A DNA stretch of 31,889 nt from assembly GCA_024196135.1 (NCBI GenBank), contig JAMQCK010000279.1:1-31889 (forward strand). The letters run 5' to 3'. Shown here piece by piece: positions 21,394 through 29,319 of the stretch. The first letter of the stretch is position 1. Every line of letters starts with the position of its first letter. The position numbers were made by a program, and so were the translations under genes. Source of the stretch: Pleurotus ostreatus/Saccharomyces cerevisiae fusant (lineage: Eukaryota; Opisthokonta). Below the pieces are notes generated by a model, which did not search any database, was not told the origin of the DNA, and saw nothing but the letters and a program-made list of their open reading frames with translations.

Positions 21394-21813
21394 GGCGGAG
21401 ATCTCGGGCTAGAAGACTCAGATTCTATCCAGCCACTGCTATACACTTTACATTCTAATGTGACCTTGTACACCCTTTTTACTATGCTATTCTACGCATC
21501 TCAAGGAGTATGTCGGGGGGGGGTGTAAGCGAGTTCACTACATGCTCCAATTCTCAAGTCTTTCCAGTCACGGCCTCGACGCGCCCTTGGTCGTTCGCGT
21601 CACATCACGTGATCGTTCCTAAACGCTTGCTATTGTTCGCCGCCTTGGTTATTGTTCTTTGTCTCGCAGTCACCAAGGGCCGGCCCCTTTGTACTCCTGC
21701 CCTCGGCCACAGTCAGACACGCTCCCGGCACGTCTAGACACTGCATGACTCCCTAAATCGCGCCGCTCGACTCCTTCACGACATCGACAGCTATCCCATT
21801 CACGACAACCGCA
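21394..21813. other. Upstream region of the second P450
   Basis: This 420-bp gap holds a palindromic E-box (21604-21613), a GGGCCGGCCC palindrome at 21677-21686, and two ATTGTT motifs around 21633 and 21653. No coding frame of note. Confidence 0.45.
21604..21613. promoter_or_regulatory. Palindromic E-box ATCACGTGAT
   Basis: A perfect 10-bp palindrome around CACGTG, 201-210 bp upstream of the P450 start at 21814. Fungal bHLH factors of the Cbf1/SREBP type bind TCACGTGA. Occupancy is inference only. Confidence 0.4.
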
Positions 21814-23916
21814 ATGCACACTATCATCCTCGCTCTGTTTACATCCCTGCTACTCACTGTACTCTATGGAATATTCTCCCTGTTTGTACGACCTCGATTC
21901 AGCTCCATACACCAGCTACCAGGACCACCGGTAGCGGGAGTATTCAAGAGCCATCTTCGCGCACTGCTCGAGTACGTCGCACGCAGACACTTCCCTTCCC
22001 TCTCTGATCATCTTCAGTCCTGCGATCTCCCCTCGCGCACATGATCTCATGGTCAGGAAGTATGGCCGGAACATCCGTATCCGTGGCGTAGGCCCCGTGC
22101 GTAGTGAACTCCCCTCCCCCTTTCATGAATGCTCATTAACGATCACCAGTGGGACGAACGCCTCCTCACCGTCGATCCCATCGCTCTCAACCATGTCCTC
22201 CGCAACGCAAGCATCTACCAGAAACCCTGGCAATCGCGCGCATTCATCTCTTCCCTCATCGGCTGCGGTATCCTCGCCTCGGAGGGCCAGATGCACAAAC
22301 GTCACCGACGCGTCGCCACGCCCGCATTCTCCCCCCAGAATATGCGTGCTCTGGTTCCTGTCGTCTTCGGCAAGGGAGAGGAGCTGAAGGATCGCTGGCT
22401 GACTATCATGAAGAACATCGGTCAAGGCGACTCGGGCATCTTTGACGTCGCGCACTGGATCAGCCGTGCTACCTTCGATGTATTCGGTGTCGCAGGTACC
22501 ACCTCTCTACATCAAGCACTCTTTGCAGTACTTACCTTGTATGCAGGCTTCGACTACAACTTCGAGGCTATCCAACATGAGGACAATGAGCTCCTCAACG
22601 CGTACAAGGACATGTTCGAACTGGCCGTCTCGCAAGGTAGTTTCTGGCAGACGATGACAACAATTTACGCGCCGTTCTTGCTACGCTTCTTTGTAAGTTA
22701 AGATTGAGCGAGACGATTGATCCTCTGACAATAATCTTCAGCCTACCAAGAAGCAGCGAACCGTCAAACGTTGCCGAGAAGTCATCCGGCGCGTCACAGG
22801 CGACATCATCCAGCACAAGAAGCGCAAGATCGAGGAGGGCATGCGCGACGGCAAGCCCTACGAGGCCAAGGACATCCTCACCCTCTTGCTCAAGTCGAAC
22901 ATGTCCACCGACATCCCGCCCGACCAGCGCATCACCGACGCCGACCTCCTCGACAACATCAACACGCTCGCCTTCGCCGGCTCCGACACCTCCTCCCTCG
23001 CGCTTACCTGGACGCTCCACCTCCTCGCCGAGCACCCAGACATCCAGACGCGCCTACGCACCGAGCTGCTCGCGCTCCGCCCACCCGCAACGACGACGCT
23101 CACCGCGGATGAGATCCACTCGCTGTACGACGTCGTCGCGGAGCAGCCGCTGCTGCACAACGTCATGCGCGAGGCGCTCCGGCTGATCCCGCCCATCCAC
23201 TCCTCGCTGCGCGTGTGCACGCGCGACGACGTCGTGCCTACCAAGTACCCCGTCCACGACCGCGACGGTAACGTCGTCGAGGGCAAGCACGACTTCTTCC
23301 TCCCCAAGGGCACCATGGTGCACGTACCCATTGAGGCGTTCAATCTCGACAAGGAGGTCTGGGGCGAGGATGCTTGGGAGTTCAAGTGAGTCTTTGTCCT
23401 CGTCGGACAGTTGTTTGGCATCATCCTGACGTGGCTTTCCAGACCCCAGCGCTGGGACGACTTGCCCGAGCTCGCCAAAGAACAACCGGGCGTCTTCCCA
23501 AGTATCCTCACCTTTTCTGGCGGCACACGGGTAAGGTCTCTTCTCTCGTTCGCCGTTCTTTTCTCACCCTTCTGTTCTTTTCCCTCCCTTCGCCGCCCTT
23601 CTCTCACCCTTCTGTTCTTTTCCCTCGCCCCTCTCTGTCCTTCTCTAACCCTCTTCCCCTTCCAGTCCTGCATCGGCATGCGCTTCTCCGTCATCGAGAT
23701 CAAGGCCGTCCTCTACACCCTCATCACCAACTTCGTCTTCTCACCCACCGAAGACGAGGTCTTCAAGGCCAACGTGTACGTCCTTCTCTCGTCCTCGTAC
23801 CTTATGAGGCGCGCTGATCAGTGCTCTTTTCCAGCGTCCTAACGCGTCCCTACGTGGCAGGGAAGTTCAAGGAAGGCAGCCAGTGCCCGCTTCGGGTGAC
23901 CGTTCACGAAGCTTAG
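21814..23916 (+). CDS. Cytochrome P450 monooxygenase (second)
   Basis: A heme monooxygenase, likely ER-anchored, unrelated at subfamily level to the first P450. Eight exons (21814-21971, 22018-22096, 22150-22495, 22547-22692, 22742-23385, 23443-23530, 23666-23775, 23835-23916) give 550 residues. It begins with a hydrophobic anchor (about 4-25) and the hinge LPGPPVAGV. Helix C carries HKRHRRVATPAFSP. Helix I is AGSDTS (322-327), ExxR is Glu387-Arg390, and heme-binding FSGGTRSCIG (482-491) has ligand Cys489. The intron before the heme exon is 135 nt, against 46-57 nt for the others, because it holds a 40-bp duplication. The last six codons (VTVHEA) form the first unit of a minisatellite that continues past the stop. 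Relatives are expanded in wood-decay fungi and often act on xenobiotics or fatty acids; the substrate here is unknown. Confidence 0.92.
23549..23628 (+). repeat. Intronic 2 x 40-bp pyrimidine-rich duplication
   Basis: Units 23549-23588 and 23589-23628 match at 36 of 40 positions, including 25 identical consecutive bases (23562-23586 and 23602-23626). Both lie inside the sixth intron of the second P450, immediately ahead of its acceptor side. Confidence 0.85.
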
Positions 23917-24085
23917 GGTGGTCATCTACGAACCCTGGGGCGATCGGTTACGAAGCTCTTGGTGGCCCGCACGAACTCCTGCGTGGTCGTGCACGAAATC
24001 TTCGATGGTCGTGTGCGAACCCTCGAAGGCCGTCTACGAAGCCTCTGGTGGCCGTGTACGAACCCTGCGCGTCGATCTACCGGAT
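23894..24085 (+). repeat. 21-22-bp minisatellite overlapping a stop codon
   Basis: About nine imperfect units carry a [T/G/C][A/G]CGAA core at 23906, 23928, 23950, 23971, 23993, 24015, 24036 and 24058, with a decayed ninth at 24079. Steps are 22, 22, 21, 22, 22, 21, 22 and 21 bp. Typical unit: GTGGTCGTGTACGAACC plus a variable 4-5 bases. The first unit encodes the last residues of the second P450 and its stop. Confidence 0.85.
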
Positions 24086-24957
24086 TGTAAGTGTATTGTA
24101 CTTGCGCCCTTAATTTTATCTTTATTGGTATCGACTTATCTTCTTCGGCGTGTCTCTGCTTCCTTTGTTTTCTCCTTCTTCCGTGCGCGGGGGAAAGCAG
24201 CGCTATCGAGCCATAACCAGACGACCTTCCTCGACTCGGATCAAGGGCTTCTTACTGTAAGGAGCGAAGATGGGGAAGCTGCGACGCCCTGGGACCTGAT
24301 CTCCAGACGCCGTTCACCGAAGCGGGCTATGTCATCCCAAACTATTCCGACGACCAACACATTGGCTTCGGTTGTCCTTTGTGGCAGTAATCGTGCGCTT
24401 CTTGTTGTTTGAAGGCTATTCACCGCGAAGCTCTGACCTGCTCCCCGGCGCCTTCCTCCAAATTACCTATTCTTATTCCCACGCCACAATGGTGACTCCA
24501 TTGAGGAAAACGCCAGTCTCCCCCAGGAATTTCGGCCGGTGAGATGATTGAACCTGTCCCTCACGTTCACAACTGACTTCTGCTCGCCCTGGCAGAATCT
24601 CCTTTCCCGTGTCAACTGTCTTTCGCTGCCTCAGGACGCTCGCGCTGATCCAGCCTACCTTCTCGTGGCGCTGCAGAATGGCAACTATCCGGACGACAGA
24701 AGAGCCGCAAGAAATGAATAGCGCCAGGCCAGCTTGAATTACGAGTGCCTTTCTTCAGATCCTATCTGAGATTCCCGAAAACCAACGCAGATCGTGCTCG
24801 TCAACTACGACTTCTCTTCTTTCCCGGGTCTTCCGTCTTCCTGCAGGACGTCCCATTGAGAGATGAAGCAAGCTTCTTTCAACTGCTAGATCTGGCGGCA
24901 GCCTGGCGAAGTGATGTGTACGTGGCTGCGCTGCTAGAGCAAGTGCCTTGGGCCCCA
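24086..24957. other. Region with exon-like fragments, gene unresolved
   Basis: I could not assemble a complete gene. Segments 24488-24538 and 24596-24721 join in phase across a 57-nt GT-AG intron with an ACTGAC branch site, reading NGDSIEENASLPQEFRP then NLLSRVNCLSLPQDARADP. The second segment stops at 24721 without a linked 3' exon. A frame ending at 24390 (PFTEAGYVIPNYSDDQHIGF) and another from about 24745 (FFRSYLRFPKTNADRARQLR) also look protein-like. No ATG links them, so this is either a gene with unusual splicing or a decaying one. Confidence 0.3.
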
Positions 24958-24963
24958 TATAAG
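24958..24963 (+). promoter_or_regulatory. Possible TATA box
   Basis: TATAAG lies 111-116 bp before the proposed start at 25074, at a workable distance for a fungal promoter. Confidence 0.3.
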
Positions 24964-25073
24964 GCGGACTTGACCTACCCAGCACCAGCATTGTCTACCC
25001 TCGTCCAGCCTCGCCTACCCTTGCCTACTTCGTCTACCCTCATCAACCCTCGCCTGTCATCCGCTCCAGTGCA

Positions 25074-25947
25074 ATGGTATGGTCTCAAGTACTGTGCGCA
25101 ACGAAATTTTGACATCTCCATGAATTAGTCCGACGAAGCTCGAGGTCGCACCGGGTTCGAGGGAACAAGGGACTCTTTGTACCCCCAATCCCGCCCTGCG
25201 TTGGATCTATCAACGAGTCCTTCGTCGTCCGAGGACGCTTCGCAGCCGGTAGTGCAGAGTACTGACAGCCAACCTTCTTTCACTCCCCCTGCACAATTGA
25301 TTGGTACCCCGATCTCGCGGCAGGACGGCCGGTCCGAAAGTAATACATCTGGGAATGCAACGCGTGGCACTGGCGCATCGACCGCAGCTGCAGCTAACTC
25401 TGTTGCGTATGTGAAGTTTACTCTTCTGCTCGAGAGCTTTATAGCTGACAAGCCGAATTTGGGACATCTGGCGCATCAAGCCGTGGGAACGCCGGTCTCC
25501 CCCCTCCACCTAGAAGGCAAGGGTCGGTAGCTGCCCCAAACGGCGACACAAGGCATATCTTCAATAATTTCGGATTATCACCGAGACTGACATACTTTCA
25601 GCCCTCCGACTGAAAAGGAGACGCAGTTTCGCCGTGGTCATGGGGCGAAACTCAGTGCAGTTGGTGTGGGTGGAGCAGCGCCCAGCACTGCAGGTGACGT
25701 TGTTCCATCGTCGCCTCCCTCCGATCAGGAAGTCCAATTGCCGTCAAGCTCGAATCAAGAGGCACCTGCTGGTTCGAGCACGCAGACTCAGCCACAGAAC
25801 ATGGGCAACGGTGTGCCAGTCCCTGCCCCGAACACCCAAGCAGTCCAAGCAGTGGACCCCAGCATCGGTGGTACACACCCCTTCACGGACTCTGACACCG
25901 ATGATACACCCCGGCCCAGTTTGAGTGGTCCGGTAATGGAGGAGTGA
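25074..25947 (+). CDS. Low-complexity Ser/Pro/Gly-rich protein, function unknown
   Basis: No family recognised. Exons 25129-25406, 25481-25522 and 25602-25947 join in phase. The likely start is an ATG at 25074-25076 that is immediately followed by a 52-nt intron, giving 222 residues beginning MSDEARGRTGFEG. The protein is disordered throughout and rich in Ser, Pro, Thr, Gln and Gly. It ends with an acidic segment (FTDSDTDDTPRPSLSG). The introns at 25407-25480 and 25523-25601 carry CTGAC branch sites. An alternative is that these are the last exons of a larger gene reaching into the unresolved region upstream, where a frame ending in RSSAM joins in phase. The open frame 25177-25530 read without splicing is the competing reading and loses the C-terminal exon. 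Confidence 0.45.
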
Positions 25948-26647
25948 GTTTATACGACTGTTGATGAACAAGGCTGTCTTCCTGTTCTACTTCCCTATCC
26001 GCCCTGGATTCGTTCTTTCCTCTTCGTGCGCGTTTTGCCCACAATTATGCCTTCCTCTCTTCCTCTTTTGACCGGTCTCCCTATCTTTTCTTCCCTTGGC
26101 CGCGACATCGCGAACGACATGTCGCCTTCACGGATCTGTTTCTGTCTCCTTTTCCCCGCCACCTCGATCTGGGTAGATGCCTGTCGCAACGACCGTTGCG
26201 ACAGTCCTTGAGATTGCTCGGGCATCTCACCTAGTTGTACTATCCACTGTCGGACCTAGTATCTTGTCTTGTTGTAGTGATTGTATGTCGTACGTTGTAT
26301 TCTGCCCTGAATGACAAGGTTGTTGCTCGAAACATGCTCGCGCGTCCGGCTTTTTGCCACAATTACTCGAGTAAGCTACTCACATCTCGCGCCCTCGAGG
26401 TCTAGAAATCCGACCCACGAGTCTCCGGTAACAAAGCCTCCATGCGCCACTCAACACACTCATACGGTGGACGCCTCCTTCTCGTCTGCTTGGGCACTCA
26501 CCAGTACCGCCAGCTCACTATTGTTTCCTGCCGACCCCTCTTATAATTTGTGACACCACTCGACTTTGCACGCAATTTCGAACGATTGATTTACAGCGCT
26601 ATGACCGAACTCCATCGTCCCCATCCTCAGCCTAAGACCAGTCACAC
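25948..26647. other. Intergenic between convergent genes
   Basis: These 700 bp separate the low-complexity gene (plus) from the SUR7/PalI-type gene (minus). The sequence is pyrimidine-rich at first. It contains the 24-bp near-palindrome at 26181-26204. Short frames at 26026-26211 and 26311-26553 have no supporting signal. Confidence 0.45.
26181..26204. repeat. 24-bp near-perfect palindrome
   Basis: An 11-base arm CTGTCGCAACG is followed after two bases (AC) by its exact reverse complement. It could be a dimer binding site or an RNA hairpin in a 3' region. Confidence 0.7.
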
Positions 26648-27343
26648 TCATCGACGATCTCTCCATGCCGCAATATAAGCAATTGTAAGGGCGACAAGCG
26701 CACCGAGGGCAAGCCAATTGGCATTACCCCATGTGGCTTCAATATCCTGCTCATCAAAGCGAATCCGAGCGGTACCGAAGAGGACCATGGACAGAACCCA
26801 TGCAGCCAAAGCGACAAGGAGCGCAAGACCTGCGAAAAGGGTCATGATAATCGTCCCCGCGCGACGATTCTGGGCAGCGCCCACGCCCGCGACGAGTGCA
26901 CAAGCGGAAATGCCAGTCGCTAAGTCGAGACATACATGAGTACGGGAAAAGAAGAAAGGTAAGCCCACTAACCAATAGGATACAAGACGAGCGTGTAGGT
27001 CAGCGCATGAAGATGGCTGCCCTCGATGGCTAGGTAACTGAGGATATGTCAGAACGGGCCGAGCGGGGGTCATTCCGAGGAGCAGAGAGTAGGTTACTTA
27101 CTCGTAGCCGATGACGGGCACGAGGAAGTGGAATCCAACGTGCGCCTTCCCGCCCGAGTAGCCAAAGACACCGAAGTGCGTCGAGCCATAGTCGGTAGTG
27201 ACATTAAGGAAGGATATGCTATCCCACGTCGGGGAAGAAATCGTTACCTAAGGATGGTCAGTCGGTCAGATGAGGGTGCTGCGCAGGTCACTCACAAAGA
27301 GGAGAAGAACGAATGCTGTGAAGCACAAGAACAGAGCCAGCAT
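26648..27343 (-). CDS. SUR7/PalI family membrane protein
   Basis: Proteins of this family sit in the plasma membrane, in eisosome/MCC patches or as pH-response and claudin-like components. Four exons (27343-27296, 27247-27102, 27037-26973, 26919-26648) give 176 residues. I see four hydrophobic segments. The first starts at residue 1 (LALFLCFTAFVLLLF). The second spans TYTLVLYPIATGISACALV, the third is IIMTLFAGLALLVALAAWVL, and the last is NWLALGALVALTIAYIAAW. The first extracellular loop carries the family-like GSTHFGVFGYSGGKAHVG, and a short basic tail (RDRR) closes the protein. It is shorter than yeast SUR7 and matches small basidiomycete members. The start is the only ATG before the first hydrophobic segment, and exon phases close. 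It may act in membrane organisation; the exact role is inference. Confidence 0.75.
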
Positions 27344-28087
27344 GGCTTCGCGCCGGAAGCGCTGCGACGTCGCTGAGGCTGGATCCACGGGCGCACCAGA
27401 TATGATGGTATTTGTCTATCGTTTGGTGGATGGCAATCGCATGAAGCGACGCGTAAATGACCACGCAATCGAGCGCGCGAGGTTATATACGACGGTAAGA
27501 GGGCTGTACGGTCGTGTTGGCCGCCCAAGCGTTTCCGGTCGCCGAACTGACCAGGACGTGTCCCGTTCCCATTCCGTGGTGATGCTTGTCAGAGAATTAC
27601 GTGGAGTCCTCGTTGATGTTGTTTTGAAGGGCATTTATCGATGCAAGCACTGCCGAAGGCCGTGGCGTTTCGAAGTGGACTTGGCTTCTGTCCTCAGGTT
27701 GCTTTGGACTCAGGCTAGACGGCCATACGCCCTGATCCCTTGCGCCAGAGAACCAAAGGATGCCCGACGAGGATACAAGTGTGCACACTGGATGTGTATT
27801 CGAACAGCGAGGTTGTCGACGAGCGCCCGACGAAGGTAGGCAGAGATGCATGACGGTGCGGTCGAAGTTGATGCCAGTGATCGGCAGGCGTCCCGGCGCT
27901 CCGGAGGTATTGTTGCCACAAACGGTCACGGCGGACCCACAAAGGCGAACTGCCATCGAAGCTTTCCAGCCTTTCGCCGGTAATCAAAGCCAGCGACATG
28001 TCCGCCCAGCGCCTCCTATGCGTCCTCGCCCGCTACGCGCCTTGCCTCTCCCTCCCTCCTCGCCTACTGCCAACCTAGTCCGCAGCC
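27344..28087. other. Divergent intergenic region before GH16 gene
   Basis: This 744-bp stretch separates the 5' ends of the SUR7/PalI-type gene and the GH16 gene. Frames on both strands (up to 189 codons) overlap each other and match nothing, so I do not call them. It holds a TATA-like motif for the minus-strand gene at 27483-27489. A CT-rich tract runs up to the GH16 start. Confidence 0.5.
27483..27489 (-). promoter_or_regulatory. TATA-like box for SUR7/PalI gene
   Basis: TATATAA on the minus strand, 140-146 bp upstream of the ATG at 27343. Confidence 0.35.
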
Positions 28088-29319
28088 ATGCGCCTCGCCG
28101 CCTTAGTCTCCCTCCTCTTCGCCGCGTCCGCCCTCGCCCAGCAGGTGCAGTACTCCCTCACCGACGCCTTCTCCGGCACGCAGTTCTTCGACGCCTTCGT
28201 CTGGGAGACCTTCAACGACCCCACGCACGGCCGCGTGAACTACGTCGACATCAGCACCGCCATTAAGAGCAACCTCTCCTACGCGAGCGGCTCGAAGTTT
28301 ATCATGCGCGCGGACGCGACGAGCATCGTACCCTCCTACGCGCGCGGGCGCGATAGCGTGCGCATCACTTCCAAGACCGCCTATACGGAGGGCCTCTACA
28401 TCCTCGACCTCTCCCACATGCCGACGGGGTGCGCGACCTGGCCGGCGTGGTGGACGTTTAGTAGGAACGGCCCGTGGCCGTCTGGCGGCGAGATAGACAT
28501 CATTGAGGGTACGTTCAATCTTGTATAACTCTTGTCTCGCTGACTGCTTCCTGCTAGGCGTGAATCAGAACACTGCTAATCTCGCGTCCCTGCACACGAC
28601 GCCCAACTGCTCCATGCCCCCGCTCCGGCAGCAAACTGGGTACGTCCGTAAGACACCGCATGACCTGGCACTCACCTATTTCGCGCAGAGCAACCGTCTC
28701 GACCGACTGTGACACCAACGTCAACTACAACCAGGGCTGCGGGACCTCGTTCACCAAGGCGAACTCGTACGGCCCCGGCTTCAACGCGCAAGGCGGTACG
28801 CGCATTCCTCGTAAAGGGTCCTCTCCCTATAGCTGAGCAACCTGCAGGCGGCCACTACGTCCTCCTGCGCACCAAGAGCGAGATCTCCGTCTGGTTCTGG
28901 GCGCGGAGCGACCCTCTGACGCCTCCGGAGGTCCTCCTGTCCTCGCAGTCCACCCGCATGCCCAGTCCGAGCATAACGTGGGGCCCACCCGACGCAAACT
29001 TCCCGCTCTCCAGCAACGGCGGGAACTGTGACTACGAGGCGCACTTCGACCCGCACCATATCATCTTCGACTTGACGTTCTGCGTAAGTAAGATTCCTTC
29101 GTGGAAGTGCGCCAGCTGACCCGTCTGATGCAGGGTGACTGGGCGGGCACGTCGTTCGCGACTTCGGGATGCGGACCTAGCACCTGTGAAGATTGTGAGT
29201 TCATCATTCACTTTATCTTCGCGCGCACCGTCCTGACCCACCGCGCAGTCGTGAACAACAACCCCGCGAGTTTCGCTGAAGCATACTGGGAGATCAACTC
29301 GCTGCGCATCTACACCTGA
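28088..29319 (+). CDS. Secreted GH16 endo-beta-1,3(4)-glucanase-like enzyme
   Basis: Likely cuts beta-1,3 or mixed-linked glucan, in cell-wall remodelling or in feeding. Six exons (28088-28508, 28558-28639, 28689-28795, 28848-29083, 29134-29194, 29249-29319) give 325 residues. The signal peptide is MRLAALVSLLFAASALA, cut near Ala-Gln-Gln. The GH16 catalytic motif GEIDIIEG is intact, with nucleophile Glu135, helper Asp137 and acid/base Glu140. WPAWWTF precedes it, as in fungal laminarinase-like members. Downstream motifs NQGCGTSF, WGPPDANFPL, HHIIFDLTFCGDWAG and YWEINSLRIYT fit the family end to end. Cys pairs (GNCDYE, CGPSTCED) suggest disulfides, and NLSY is a possible N-glycosylation site. 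There is no carbohydrate-binding module and no membrane anchor. The start codon is set by the signal peptide. An overlapping 104-codon antisense frame is a shadow. Confidence 0.92.

Noticed and set aside
22704..23703. Frames of 113-281 codons overlapping the second P450
   Set aside because: They are shadows of the GC-rich P450 exon 22742-23385, whose frame carries all P450 motifs.
4395..23916. A biosynthetic gene cluster built on the two P450s and the amidase
   Set aside because: No backbone synthase, transporter or cluster regulator is present, and housekeeping-type genes lie between them.
25453..25522. Exon starting at 25453 in the low-complexity gene
   Set aside because: It breaks phase with the last exon; the acceptor at 25480 closes the frame.
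27270..27839. Plus-strand frame of 189 codons between the SUR7/PalI and GH16 genes
   Set aside because: It runs antisense into the first exon and intron of the SUR7/PalI-type gene and crosses its TATA-like box; the minus gene has consistent phases.
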